A DNA stretch of 64,000 bases, from contig NW_026705396.1 in the NCBI RefSeq assembly GCF_029867415.1, positions 310,001-374,000 on the forward strand. Direction: 5' to 3'. The position numbers and the translations under genes are program-made. This DNA comes from Vicia villosa (Eukaryota; Streptophyta; Magnoliopsida; Fabales; Fabaceae). Below are positions 23,690 to 36,798 of this stretch, piece by piece (position 1 is the stretch's first letter; every line of letters begins with the position of its first letter). The notes below the pieces were generated by a model that was not told the origin of the DNA, did no database searches, and saw nothing but the letters and a program-made list of their open reading frames with translations.

Positions 23690-25330
23690 TTTAGGAAAAT
23701 TGCTTCACAACCAAGAAAGAGATTGAGATATGGTAGAATGATCCAATATGCCTCAATGTGCAAGGAGAAAGTTAGACTATTGCGACCCGCGGCTGGAGAA
23801 TCGTCCTTTGCTACTGATGGATCGTCTTCCTATGGTCATATATCTCCAACTCATTAGGAAGCCCCTGCTGCTTTAGTACATGTTGTTGTATCTGATGTCG
23901 TGCTTGATAGTTTTTCGGGAAGCCCTTCAAACCTTTCATTACTTCCTACATATGCACACCACGCTGTTAGCAAGCGTGAGGGGGAGAGGTAACATAAATA
24001 ATTAAATTGTATGTGTTAAACATTTGTGTTATAATGATCGAATTGGTTGACGATAATATATTTATTTCTGTAGTAATAGGAGATGCTAAAATGGATCAGC
24101 GGTGGTAGGAAGGTAGAAAAGTTTTTGTAGTCCGATGAACCATGATTTCAGGATTTGTTGCAATTATTTGTGCAAGAGGATTTTGCAAAACTGAATATGG
24201 TTATATTAACCATGATTTATTGTTTGTGTTTTTTGAGAGATAACACGCAGAGACGTCATCATTTAATCTTACAATCAGTGAGATGACCATCACACTTGAT
24301 GATTTATCACGTCTCTTATATCTTTCGATCACGTGAAGATTATTAGATCACTCTAGAATCAATATACCTAAGGCATTGAACCTAATGGTGACCCATCTAG
24401 GAGTTCGCCAGGGTAAAGCCCAAAAAGAGATAGATGCCACCAGAGGATGTCACGCCATATTTTCTTTCTCCATGACAAATTATGATGAGGCACGACTTGC
24501 CTATCATAGAGTATGTGCATTGAGGACATATTTCTTAATCTTGGTTGGCATGGGCATTTTTGTGGATAAAAGTGCTACCTATGTCGGTGTTGTGTACATT
24601 AAATACTTCACTGACTTAGAGAGAATTCACCAGTATGATTGGGGGCATCTTGTTTGGTTTACCTTTATTCCAAATTAGTTTAAGGTAGTCATTGGAAGAC
24701 GAGACAGTTAACAGCAAACAAGTGTCTATTTACGGTTTTTTCCATTTTTTATATTAATTTCATAATACATGTGCTAGACCGTCATTGATATTTTATCTGA
24801 ATCATTTTCAGGCATGGGTCCATCAACATTTTCCACGTCTATTCAATTAGGAATATGTTGAAGATTACTCTAAAGAATGGCAACATGAATGCTCCACTTT
24901 CCCATTCAGGGGGATTCAAGCGACTAAGTCGTTCAAGATTGTACAATGGCATCGTGTCAGATGACAAATTTTTCATGTTGTATGGTGAGCACAGTCAAAC
25001 ACGGTCCTAGGAGATAATATCATGGTACTCTTGATGGTTGGGATATAGGTATCAACTCATGTACCCACATCTACTCAAGGACCTCGCAGTTGATACTCCT
25101 ACCATTTTCCTAGTCCATGGAGTACAATGTATAATTAGATCCAATGATTTTATAGTGTCTCATCCTTACATGACATCAGATGCATAAGGAGGTCTCCTTA
25201 GGCCAACTCATTAAGAGATACTGGAGGAGGAACAAGCGAGAGTGAATCATGTCATGGATGTACTGTTGATATGTCATCGTATAATTGTTATTTGAAGAAA
25301 GGCCATAGCTAGGAGTGAGTTTCAAGAAAG
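23690..25330 (+). pseudogene. PMD-domain gene, degraded N-terminal to central part
   Basis: Scattered plus-strand segments match the PMD protein in the correct order: a basic N-terminal region (23694-23857), LSLLPTYAHHAVSKREGER (about 23936-23991, cf. the family's LLxxYxxHxAxxxWxGEER), ISEMTITLDDLSRLLYL (about 24276-24326), then 24376-24678 with ILVGMGIFVDKSATYVGVVY and YDWGHLVWF, then AWVHQHFP (about 24812) and a decayed remainder. Several stops and frame changes separate the blocks. It is a separate copy from the fragment in the MULE, which holds only the C-terminal part. Confidence 0.65.
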
Positions 25331-25825
25331 CACGCCTGAGAGGGTCACTCTACAGGTAATCTTAGCAAAGGCATGAGTATAGAAGATAGAGGAGAAACAA
25401 GAGTGACATATTTACCCAATAGTGATATTTTAATTTCTATTTTGATATTAAAATTTGAGAATTTGTATGGTTTGTTATATTTTATGAACCTTATTGTATG
25501 GTTTACCAATATTTTATCTGACAATTCGATCTTATTAATGAATGACTAATGTGTATGATTTATTGTGGATGTGATTTAAAAATGACTTATAATGTATAAT
25601 TTATTAATAATGAAAATTTTCTTGTAAGTTATTGTCAAAGGATGCAAATAATGTCTTGGGATTAGTCTAGTTTTTGAAATCCATATTCACTCCATTTTAA
25701 TCATTATCCAAGTCAACGGGGTTTATCCAAAGATTGAAATCCGAATTTTAATAGGGATGCATTCGGAGTTTTTTTTGTTGCAAATATGAAGGTATCTCTT
25801 TAATGAAATTATTTTATTGTAAAAT
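25331..25825. other. AT-rich spacer before Gypsy element 1
   Basis: No gene or bounded repeat is visible. The sequence ends with the 5-bp target GAGTA (25826-25830). Confidence 0.4.
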
Positions 25826-25830
25826 GAGTA

Positions 25831-26107
25831 TGATAGAGTGTTGATTAGGCCCACGAGAATTAAAAGCAAACCCAGCTGGCACAATGATTTCGTTATGCAC
25901 TAAAGTAGTTATTTTATATTTTTCTTTTATAATTCCTTCAAGTGGGCATTTGGCCCAGTGTTTTAGGCCCATAATCTTATGTATTTAAACTCTAAATGTT
26001 GCTGTTTGAGATATGCAGAAATTAAATGAAGTTTCTTTCTTATTTTGTGTAGTCTTTTCCTCTTGGTTAAACCCTAATTCCTTGGTAGTAGTAGAACCCA
26101 CTTATCA
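25831..26107 (+). mobile_element. 5' LTR of Gypsy 1
   Basis: 277 bp. A TATTTAAA box near 25981 and the following short leader are probably the promoter. Immediately downstream, TTGGTGCTTTCATC (26108-26121) occupies the primer-binding-site position; the tRNA was not identified. Confidence 0.9.
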
Positions 26108-26131
26108 TTGGTGCTTTCATCACTTGACCTC

Positions 26132-29100
26132 ATGGCTCCTGCCAAACCTCCCCAACCTTCCCATCGAGAGATTGTGGATGAAGCTGTTCAAACAGCCCAC
26201 ACTCATCTTGATCTTGCCCTCAACGAGACACAGCAGCAGCTGGATGAGCGCTTCGGCAAAACGAACGCAGATCTAGCGCAAATCCAAACTCGTATGGACA
26301 ATGAGAAACACATTTCAGATTCCCGGTATGAATCTATCATGAGCATCCTCACGAAGTTGGTAGCACAAGGTGAAAAACCTCACGATGTTGCTTCTTCTTC
26401 TACATCCAGATCTACCTCAGGTACATCTCTGGTTTCCTCTCTAACAACCACCCCTGACCTTACCCATTCAGCAACCTCTATCCCTTTCCGTAACACCTCA
26501 TTACCACCATCTTCTACCCCCAACCGCAGCATCCCTCACACCACTCAGCTCCGCTCACCTCTCCCTCCCTTACCCAACCTAATTTTCGGCCACACCCAAC
26601 CATCCGTCCCCTCTTTTCATTCGACCCACACAACTTTTCAACCCTACACGTCTCTTCCTGTCCTCACCTACCAACCAACCATCCCCCTTTACACTACTAG
26701 TTTTTCCACGCCGCCTGCCACCACTTCTAACCCGGTTGTTTCTCATTCTTCTCTTTCGGGTTTTACCCACCCTTTAACCTACCCGTTTTTTCCACCCACC
26801 CAACAAGTGACCCATACATTTCCATCTTTTCCCCAGACCTACAACAACTTCGGCCAACCCTCTTTTCGTAACCCTAAGATTGATTTGGGAGTCTTTGATG
26901 GTGCCGATGCTCTGGAATGGCTGTTCCAGGCAGAACAGTTTTTCGCCTTCTATAATATTCCCTATGAAAACCGACTGCCTATCGCAGCTTTCTACATGAA
27001 GGGAGACGCCTTGGGCTGGTACAAATGGATGTACCAAATGAATGAGCTCACCGACTGGCAAGCATTTGCAAGAGCGCTAGAACTTCGTTTTGGGCCCTCT
27101 ACATTCGAAAATCACCAGGCCCAATTGTTTAAACTCAGGCAATATGGTACTGTTTCTGAATACCAAGCGAAATTCGAAAAATTGGGAAATCGTGTGATCG
27201 GACTCCCTCCTGACGCGATGTTAAACTGTTTTATTTCAGGCCTCATTCCAGAAATTCGAAACGAATTAGCCATTCAACGTCCCCAAACTATTTCCCATGC
27301 TGTTGGATTAGCTAAACTAATAGAATCCAAACTTAAGGATTCTAAGACCAAACCGTCCAAATCAACCTACAATCCTAACCCTACCACGTCACACCTTTCC
27401 CTTTCCAAACACTTTAACCCCACTGAACCGTCACCTAATCCCGCTAAGCCCATACTACAGTCCCAAACTAGCTCCGTTTCGCCACGTTTTCCTATACGGC
27501 GTATCACTCCTGCACAACAAGAAGAACGCAGAGCACAAGGCCTATGTTTCAACTGCGATGAAAAATTTATACCCGGTCACAAGTGTGCAGGGAAATTTAT
27601 ACTCCTCTTGGTTGAGGACAATTCTGTTTCCTCCATTACTGATGACACTGAAGTGATTGACACAGAGGTTGATGAGACAACCCGAGACGACACGTATTTC
27701 CAACTCTCCTCTCAAGCAGTTAGCGGTACTTACTCTCCTAAAACTCTCAAGTTCAAAGGCATTATCGATGGCCTCTCGGTGACAGTCCTAATCGATACAG
27801 GGAGTACCCACAACATTCTTCAACCCCGAATTGCCCATCACCTCAAAATCCCAACTAAACCAATCCCTAATTTTTCGGTTATGGTGGGTGATGGTTCCCA
27901 ACTGCAATGTTCTGGCCTCTGCCCCCAAGTTCCTATCACGTTACAAAATCACTTATTCTTTATCCCTTTTTACTTACTTCCCATCGAAGGGGCAGATGTC
28001 GTCCTCGGAATGGAGTGGTTACGAACACTTGGACCACTTTCAGCTGATTTTTCTATCCCCAAAATTGCTTTCCACCACAACCAAACAGAAATCACTATAA
28101 CCGGTGAAAACCCCATCACACCTTCACCTTCTACCTTTACCCAAATCTGCCACTTAATGAAATCAGACTCGATTGCCTCTTTCCACCTCCTATTATTCAA
28201 CCCAACTGCTGCCACCGACCCACCAAATTCTTCCTTTCCACCGGACCCTTTCCATAACCTTCCAAAATCTACACCAATCCAAATTAAAGAAATTTTAAAT
28301 GCTTTCCCACACGTCTTTCAACCCCCTCACGGCCTACCTCCTAAACGCCCCCATGATCACCATATTCCACTCTGTCCTAACACTAACCCTGTTAACGTAA
28401 AACCTTACCGTTACCTCCATTCTCAAAAAGAGGCAATGACAAAACTCATTAGTGAAATGCTCTCGGAAGGAATAATAAAACCCAGCACTAGCCCGTTTTC
28501 ATCCCCGGTCCTCCTTGTCCGGAAGAAAGACGGATCTTGGAGATTTTGTGTCGATTATCGCGCCCTAAATGCTGTCACTATTCGTGACCGTTTTCCCATA
28601 CCCACAATTGATGAGCTCTTTGATGAGCTGGGTTCTGCTTCTTTGTTTACAAAGATTGACCTCAGGTCAGGCTACCATCAAATTAGAGTTATACCAGAGG
28701 ACACACACAAAACCGCTTTCAGAACTTTCGACGGACACTATGAATTTTTGGTTATGCCCTTCGGGCTGACTAATGCTCCTAGTTCCTTCCAATCTGCTAT
28801 GAATGACCTCTTATGCCCTTACTTACGCAAATTTGTTCTTGTTTTTTTCGATGATATTCTTATTTATAGTAGTTGTTTATCTGATCATTTACACCATTTG
28901 AAGTTGATTTTAGGCTTACTAGCTAACAATCAGTTTGTGGCAAAATTGTCTAAGTGTGTTTTTGCAGTTTCAAGTGTGGATTATCTGGGTCATGTCATCT
29001 CTTCTAATGGTGTTACCCCTGATCCTGAGAAAATTAAAGCAATAATTGATTGGCCGGTGCCACGTTCACTCACGATGCTCAGGGGATTTTTGGGTCTCAC

Positions 29101-29755
29101 AGGGTTCTATAGACGTTTCGTCCAACACTATGCCACTCTCGCCGCTCCCCTCACCGATTTATTGCGATTCACTAATTTTAAGTGGAGTACAGAAGCACAA
29201 ACAGCTTTTACAACATTAAAAACAAAAATGACTGAAACTCCCGTGCTTGCGCTCCCAGATTTCACCAAGACCTTCGTCGTCGAAACTGACGCCTCGACTG
29301 TAGCCATCGGAGCTGTATTATCCCAGGCTGGACACCCCCTGGCCTTTTTCAGTAAGAAGATGTGCCCCAGGATGCAATCCTCGTCCGTCTACGTTAGGGA
29401 AATGTACGCGATCACTGAATCTGTTAAGAAGTGGCGTCAGTATCTTATTGGGCAACATTTTCATATATTCACAGATCAGAAAAGCTTAAAAAACTTGGTT
29501 GATCAAACGATCCAAACGCCGGAACAACAAAAATGGACCACAAAGTTGAAAGGGTTCAGTTTCGAGATTTATTACAAACCTGGATCTTCCAACAAAGTCG
29601 CAGACGCTTTGAGCAGAAAAGATAAAGAAGGAAGTCTGTTTATGCTTTCCCGTTCCTCCAACACACCGACCCTATTATCACGCCTTAGCCAGTACTACAA
29701 GAACAATACAGAGGGACAAACTCTGATCAGAAAATCCAGAATGACCCTAAGTTGA
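26132..29755 (+). pseudogene. Gypsy 1 gag-protease-RT-RNase H, ends at a frameshift
   Basis: The frame from ATG 26132 is open for about 1207 codons. The gag core lies around 26890-27330, a zinc-knuckle-like CFNCDEKFIPGHKC at about 27547-27588, the protease signature LIDTGSTHNIL near residue 553, [22 protein letters not shown] with catalytic FFDDILIYS near residue 905, and RNase H with VVETDAS near 1049 and [14 protein letters not shown]. It stops at TGA 29753-29755, where the next frame continues the same polyprotein. The break looks like loss of one base in an A-run just upstream (around 29732). Apart from this single lesion the polyprotein is intact. Confidence 0.92.
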
Positions 29756-31617
29756 GAATGTTGTATCATGTCAATAACGGTTTGGTCTATTTCAAGAACA
29801 AAATTTTCTTACCCGATGCTTTGGATTTTCGCTCCAACGTCATGAATGAGTTCCATGAGACACCATCCTCCGGCCACTCCGGTCTTAAACCCACCATCTC
29901 TCGCATCTCAGCATCCTTCCTCTGGCCTGGGTTGTATAAGGATGTCAAAAACTTGGTTCTCCGCTGCCTCACCTGCCAACAGAATAAATACCTCCCCACC
30001 AAAAAACAGGGTCTGTTACATCCTCTCGAAATACCGAATCAAGTTTGGGAAGATTTGTCAATGGATTTCATAACTCACCTTCCAACATCTTTTGGCCATA
30101 CAGTCATATGGGTTGTCTGTGACAGGTTGAGCAAGTTTGTACACTTCGTCGCTTTACCTACAAGGTTCTCAGCCCAGGATTTGGCACGCCGCTTTTCAGT
30201 GGAAATCTGCCGCCTCCACGGAATGCCACGCTCCATCGTCTCGGATAGAGACCCTTTGTTCCTAAGCGCTTTCTGGAAGGAGATTTTTCGCGTCCAAGGG
30301 ACCACCCTGAAATACAGCACCGCTTATCATCCCGAAACGGACGGACAAACAGAAGTCGTAAATCAAAGTTTGGAGACTTACCTTCGTTGTTTCACCAGCG
30401 ACAATCCTCGTCAATGGTTTCGCTATCTTCATTTAGCAGAATATTGGCATAACTCTACTTTCCATTCCTCCATTCGCATGACCCCCTTTGAAGCATTATA
30501 CGGACGAAAACCCCCAACAGTTTCCGATTACATCAAAGGTCAAACAGACATCACTTCCATTGATCTATCCCTGCAAAATAGACAGCTTCTTATTAACCAT
30601 CTGAAACAAAACCTTCTTCAAAGCCAGAAGTTCATGCAAACTCAAGCTAACAAAAAGAGACAAGACTGTACCTTTAACGATAACGACCTGGTTTGGCTCC
30701 GTCTCCAGCCGTACCGCCAAACTTCCGTCCAAAGGCGCCAATCTCAGAAGCTTTCTAAGCGTTATTTTGGACCTTTTCCGATTTTGCGTAGAATCGGTCC
30801 TCTCGCTTATGAACTGGCCCTTCCCACTTCTGCGCGGATCCACCCGGTGTTCCACGTCTCCCAGTTGCGCCGATACCACGGTGATGACCCTCGAACAGAC
30901 ATGGTGCCCTTACCTCAAGATTTGCAAAATGTAACTTTGGTGGATGAAGGGTTATTTGACAACAATAGTGGGGATCTGACAGAGAGTAGTGAAACTAAAC
31001 TTGAGGGAGTTTGTGAGGGTAGTGTTGAGAAGAACCCAAAGAACAAAGAACTCTCTTCCCAAGTACAGAAAAATCTCTTAAATGAAACTGCAAGGCGTGT
31101 AAGTACTAATGAAGACACAAATGAGATTTCCAAACCTTATCTTTCATCGGCACCGCTAGATCCTGCCACGTGTCTCCCATCAGCGGTTCCATCAGATTTA
31201 CCTAATCCAACTAGTTCCCAGCTGGACTCCACCCATGGTTTCACTAATACCACTACTATTTGTTCCAACTATCTGCCTTCCTCGTTCTCTGTGACTCCGC
31301 CCACACCGTTGGATTCCCAACGTCTCTCTGTTTCCTCTCCTCAAGATACCACGCGTCCAATCGCGTGTCCCAACAAATTGTTACAGCCTGGGCACACTGC
31401 TCCAAGCGCATTGTATCAAGGAAAGCACCAGCTTATTAACTCTGTTCCAACACAAGTTATCCCTAATAAGAATACCGGTGGGCCATTACTTCATAACCCA
31501 AACTCAAACCTTGAGGACAAGGTTTTTAGTGGGCCGGAAAGTAGTGATAGAGTGTTGATTAGGTCCACGAGAATTAAAAGCAAACCCAGCTGGCACAATG
31601 ATTTCGTTATGCACTAA
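29752..31617 (+). pseudogene. Gypsy 1 integrase part, in shifted frame
   Basis: This continues the polyprotein in the +1 frame: an HHCC zinc domain (SSGHSGLKPT, CLTCQQNKYL), a DDE integrase core (DFITHLPTSFGH, IVSDRDPLF, TDGQTEVVNQSLE), the GPY/F-type module ([32 protein letters not shown]) and then a Ser/Pro/Thr-rich tail of about 230 residues with no chromodomain visible. The frame runs 73 nt into the 3' LTR before its stop at 31615-31617, so the last codons are LTR-encoded. It cannot be translated with the upstream part unless the ribosome shifts. Confidence 0.9.
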
Positions 31618-31821
31618 AGTAGTTATTTTATATTTTTCTTTTATAATTCCTTCAAGTGGGCATTTGGCCCAGTGTTTTAGGCCCATAATCTTATGTATTT
31701 AAACTCTAAATGTTGCTGTTTGAGATATGCAGAAATTAAATGAAGTTTCTTTCTTATTTTGTGTAGTCTTTTCCTCTTGGTTAAACCCTAATTCCTTGGT
31801 AGTAGTAGAACCCACCTATCA
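31545..31821 (+). mobile_element. 3' LTR of Gypsy 1
   Basis: 277 bp, two substitutions from the 5' LTR. It is preceded by a weak purine stretch (GGCCGGAAAGTAG) and contains the last 24 polyprotein codons and their stop. Confidence 0.92.
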
Positions 31822-31826
31822 GAGTA

Positions 31827-32463
31827 CGTCTAGATTTCAATCTCCGAGCGATGGACATTATTGAGTTTCCATAGGATGACATGAGACGTAGTGATCTCAC
31901 CCCTAAAACTTACTATGAAAAATCTTAGGTGATTTGGGTTTTAAGAGTTCAACTTAGAGATATTTACATATTATCCACCAAAATCCTTAACTTCAGCAAA
32001 AGTTAAATTCATATCCTTCTAAGATTAATGGAGCAATTTTTGTACAAACTGGACCAACATGTGTTCGAAAGGACAGTTTGGTGAGAAAGGACAGTTTTTG
32101 AAAATGATAACTTGTTCCGATTTATGAACATAAATAGCACATGTTTATGGCATGCATACATATGTAAAAAAGTAAAAACACTGCAAAATATTGTCCAGAA
32201 ACATTATGAAATCTGCCCGTTGTATACAATTCTCATGGCATTACATCAAATTAAAAAGAAACACTATACTATATACAAAAACTTGTTTAAAAAAATATTA
32301 ATAATTTACGAATAGATACTCGATACAAGTAAGATCTTTCTTATCGAACCGTCTCTAAAGCACTAGGATCCGGATATGTCTTATTGATCGGCTTTGACCC
32401 AGCAACCGCCACATTTTTGGACGCAGTCGTGCAATTTTTCCAAGAAAAATGTAGCACAGTTTG
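31827..32463 (-). other. Spacer and HST 3' untranslated region
   Basis: The stretch at about 32300-32463 is likely the HST 3' untranslated region on the minus strand. The rest is AT-rich, with no gene visible. Confidence 0.45.
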
Positions 32464-35400
32464 CTAGATGAAAGGAAATAATGCATACTCAGCATAGAAC
32501 AGATTCCATATGAATCGATAGAATCCCGATATTGCTTCCTGCAACATATTGTCAGACATTTAATCAAGCAACAGTGGTTGGAGAAAACGATATAGTAGAT
32601 GTTAAGTTCAACGCTTATGATCTATTTTCTTCTATTTACTGTTTCTGTATTCCGGTATTGCATCAATATGTAACTTCCAGAACAAGTAACGATAGATTTT
32701 AGCAAACTGATCCATATCACATGTAGTCGTGAAGTTGAAAATCAAGGTTCAGCTTCTGAATTTTGAAAACATTAATTTCATACCGGAGATATAAAACATA
32801 TTTACCTTTGTATAATTTGCTTTTTCTAATATCTGCACCTGAAATATAAGAAAAATAAATCATGTCATTTTACATCAATTATAAAACAATCAACAATCGG
32901 TATTAATCTGCGCATCGAACCTGGTAAATCAAGCTTGATGCGAAAATTGTATGAGCTGGAATCAGTAACCATCGCCTGAAAGCCTGTTAACAGTGCCACA
33001 TCTTACATAAAGTTTTTTTGAATGTTTAGATAATGATAAGTGATTAGGACATGAGATAAGTTATTATTCACCTGTGGCATATAAATTGCTGCCGCTATGC
33101 TAACAACATAGTTCATTAGCAAAATTCCAGCACCAAGGAAAGAAATATTCCGAACTCCTAGTTTTGTAGCGAAGGTCGATATCTGATACCTGTAGTGTAG
33201 TTAATTATGACGTGCAATCCATATTACATTACATACATAAAATTAATGAACTTGCAACCGTTAACGCAACTTGATCACAAAACGTACCTACGATCTCCTT
33301 CAACATCTGGCAGATCTTTTGTTATAGCAATTACCAATGCAAAAAATGTTACGAAAGTTGTGATAAAAACCACAGAAGAGCTGCAGGTAGATATATACAA
33401 GAACAAATGCATAAGTTGGAGACAATGGATCAAAATCTAACATCATTACAAATTTTGTTCATCATAATAGGAAAAACATCATAATTCATAGTTAGTATGA
33501 GCTTTAACGAGCCTTTATTCGAACAATAGACATCCGTTATCTCAGTTGTTCAAAGCTTAATCAGTTACATAATACGAAGCAGCGGCGATTAGCTCTTACT
33601 CACCTCCACTCAAAAGCAAGTCCAAGAGCAGCTCTAGTAGCATAGTACACGCCAAAGTTAAGTAGAAAACCTCGTACCTGTGTAAGTTTCTTTTGTTAAT
33701 CGTGTTCATCCAAATGAACAAATACTTTAAATTAAATATCCAACTAGATTCATCCAAAAAAAAAATGCAAGTTAATTCTGGAAGCAGTTATTTTTGTATA
33801 CGGACTAAAATTTGGAGGAAAGGAGGTTATATCATACCGTAGCAATAATAAGAAATGCTGCGACAGGAAAGCGTTTCATCCTAAGTGGAGGAACGGAATA
33901 GATAGTACCGAGAAAAAGGCCAAATGAGTAAAGAGAAAAAATAAAGGGTCCAAAGTTCAATCCTACAATCGATAGGCCAGCTGCTGCAAAAAATATAACC
34001 AAGAACCATGCAGATTGGACAGAAAGATCTCCTGCGGCTATAGGTAAATAAGGCTTGTTTACCCTGGAAAATGAAATAGAAGAATATTGAAACTTGGCAA
34101 GAAATGTGCTAAAGGTGATGAAAGAAAGAGAAAAGAATGAACGAGAAAAGACAGTTATCAATATAAGTCGGCATCATACTTGTCAATGCTAATGTCATAT
34201 ATTTGATTGATGCCAACTATATAACCGTTCCCACAAATCAGAGCAAAAAGACCGGAGAATGCTTTAAGCAAAAGAGACCACTTTATCATATTTGAGTTCT
34301 CGATCAACGCTCTTGACACCAAAGCACTGTAATGCGAACAAGAGATAAAATGAGAGTAAGTTAAAGTGTAAGAATCAGCATGTAACTGCAAGAAACACGT
34401 GGATGAAGGTTATAGAGCTACTCACGCAGATCCTAGTGCTGTACCACGTATAGTATGTGGCCTTAAAAATCTCCAGAACGCATCTTTCAAATCTAAAACT
34501 TTGTCAGCAAATGGACGATCGGATCCAGCGGCTCCAACTTCGCTGCAGGCCTGCCAGCGTTTTAATTTAAATTGTTAAATAACAAACCAAAACCAACAAT
34601 GAGATAAAAAAATGTTTCTTGACCAAAATACATTCAGAGATGACAAAATTATAATAACCAATTGAATAATCGGTGGCAGCAATTGTAGCTGAAATTGAAA
34701 TTTTCGATACAATTATCACCATTGCAGGAGTCATTTCTGTCCCGTTGTATCAGTACCATTGCCGCCTCACCTACATAAAACCCGAAACAGTATAACCAGG
34801 TCCTTGATATTAGAATATCAAGAACCGAACTTTGTACCCTGGGGTTTAAACACTCACACTCACTGCACACCAACCACTTGCGCTAGACTCTGGTAGTAAA
34901 CCAGATCCTTCGTTACAACTCATCACTATTTTGATTGTTCCATTAACACATTATACTATCATTGATCTTTTATATTTAACAATTCTACTCTACCACTATT
35001 GATGTCAAAAAAACTCATAGATCAAAGCACAAAACTTAATAAAAAAAATACTTAAAAAGCAACAAGTTTTAATCAAAACTCTTAATCAACCTCAACAAGT
35101 CTTAATCGAAACATTACATCCGAAAATTCAAACCTAAGTACTAAAAATTAAGGGAAAATTTTGGTTTTTTATTTTAGAGAGAAAATGGATAGTGGGTCAG
35201 AAACCGCTCTAGGTCAGGAACTGTTCTGCTCCGCTATCCCGCTATTTACCCTATAACGGCCGCTATTGTGTTCTGCACCACTAAGGGTCTTCCCATGGTG
35301 GTCGGCCTCTGCTCCGCTCCACTATCCCGCTATAGCGCCACTATTGACAACTAAGTTTCAATCTTAATCAATACATAATCTTTTTGTTGAGGGATAATAA

Positions 35401-36798
35401 ATACATAATCAAGTTATTGCAAATTTGATTTATTAAGATTTACTTTAATAACTTAGTTCCGAACTTCTCATAACTGCTACATATTTACAGCCAGAATTCA
35501 AACTTCAACACTAAACTTCTGTGCTGGGAATTATGACTAAACTAAGAAAAGATTAAAATCCATCTCTGCTGCATGCATACGGGTTCGATGCCAAGACCAT
35601 ATGAAAGATAAAAGTAATTAAAATTCAAAATTCAAAATTCATGACATAAATACAACATATAAAGAGAATGAAATATTTGTAGATTGTTGTGGGACTAAAA
35701 GTATGGTATAAGAAATTAACAGACTCATAAGTTAACCAATAATCAAACTTCGATTATTGAGCATAAAAGAAGAAATTTGATCAATGAGTGTTATTTGATA
35801 ATGAATATGGAAACAAACGAAAAATAGAATTCAGAGGTTTCTAAACAAAACTAAAAAACAGTATCATTTTAAGCTAAACTCCAAGCCAAAATCCATATCC
35901 AAAACTAATCCAAATTCAGAGCCATTTGAAGAACTTGAGAGTTTTTTGTGTTCATATGCCATAGAGGCATACCTACATTCTTATTTGCATTCAATGACAT
36001 GAACTTGTCAAAAGATACAATTACATACTTCATACATAAAAGAAAAACACATGTATACCTATATGTATCTACGAAACATACTCTCCAGACTCGGCTATTA
36101 CACGGATAATCAATTGAGAAAATGAAATAGTTGAATGTAATCACGTATATTGGTATCGTATCAGATCCAGACAAGTCTTCAATCTAGAATATTGATGCTG
36201 TAGTATAGAAATATGTATATATTAACACACTCACACACATACATATACAAATTCACAATCTAGGCCCTGTGATAAGGGACTGCAAGGCGGGCTACACCTC
36301 AAAGCCTCCAATTTAACCATAGTTAAACAATGGCTATATCATTACACATTTGTACTTAAACCGTCACTAAATAGGGTAAAACCGTCACTAAATAGGGGCA
36401 GTACATTTTGCCAAAGATGAACCATGGCTAAATTGGGAGCACTACATATACCCTCTAAAAGTCTAAGAAAGTCCTAAACTAAAAACCCACCAAATAATTC
36501 CCAAAGAATTACAAGCAAACAAATAAAAATTGAACCTTTATTGGAGAAAACAAAAAACACACCATACCCTGATAGAATTTGGTCTACGTTGTTTCTTTGA
36601 TTTTGAAACATGAGTTGAGAAACTTGTGTGATGATGATGATGATGGTTAATCCCAATTGAACGGAGGTGTTTGGAGGTTGTGGACTTGAGAGAAGTGGGT
36701 GGTTTGAAAGAGTAGTAGGAGGTGGAATTCCGTATGGGGATTATGGAAGAATGTGAATGAAAAAGAGTTGAATATGAAGAAGAAGTAGAGAGCTCCAT
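32464..36798 (-). CDS. HST: Homogentisate solanesyltransferase (HST), 10 exons, 394 aa
   Basis: Minus-strand exons are 36798-36568, 34550-34426, 34326-34180, 34063-33838, 33677-33604, 33380-33288, 33189-33072, 32983-32921, 32838-32806 and 32538-32464. All introns are GT-AG and the total is 1185 nt. HST is a UbiA prenyltransferase of the plastid envelope that joins solanesyl diphosphate to homogentisate with loss of CO2, the first committed step to plastoquinone-9. Residues 1 to about 77 are a Ser/Thr-rich transit peptide. The first prenyl-diphosphate site NQIYDISID is at about 159-167, followed by [20 protein letters not shown]; the second, [11 protein letters not shown], is in exon 6; the end is [20 protein letters not shown]. 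Several hydrophobic helices fit UbiA topology. The final residues and length (Arabidopsis 386) favour HST over tocopherol HPT. It looks intact. ATG 36798 is the first in frame and encodes the family-typical MELS start. Confidence 0.96.
34551..36567 (-). other. HST intron 1 with repeat content
   Basis: A 2-kb first intron. It holds a GC-richer block at about 35200-35350 with repeated CCGCTAT phrases (CTGCTCCGCTATCCCGCTAT twice in variant form) that looks like a dispersed repeat. A 21-bp direct duplication AAACCGTCACTAAATAGGG lies at about 36358-36397. No other gene is visible. Confidence 0.5.

Larger units (their letters stand above)
25831..31821 (+). mobile_element. Gypsy LTR retrotransposon 1, near-complete, young
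   Basis: The element is bounded by two 277-bp LTRs (25831-26107 and 31545-31821) with TGATAG...TATCA ends and a 5-bp target duplication GAGTA (25826-25830 and 31822-31826). By eye the LTRs differ at two positions only (GGCCCACG/GGTCCACG and CCCACTTATCA/CCCACCTATCA). The polyprotein start codon is only 25 nt after the 5' LTR. Order is gag, protease, RT, RNase H, integrase, which is Ty3/gypsy. It has short LTRs and no chromodomain that I could recognise. Confidence 0.95.

Noticed and set aside
26579..31133. Minus-strand open frames across Gypsy 1
   Set aside because: They are antisense shadows of a well-supported polyprotein on the plus strand.
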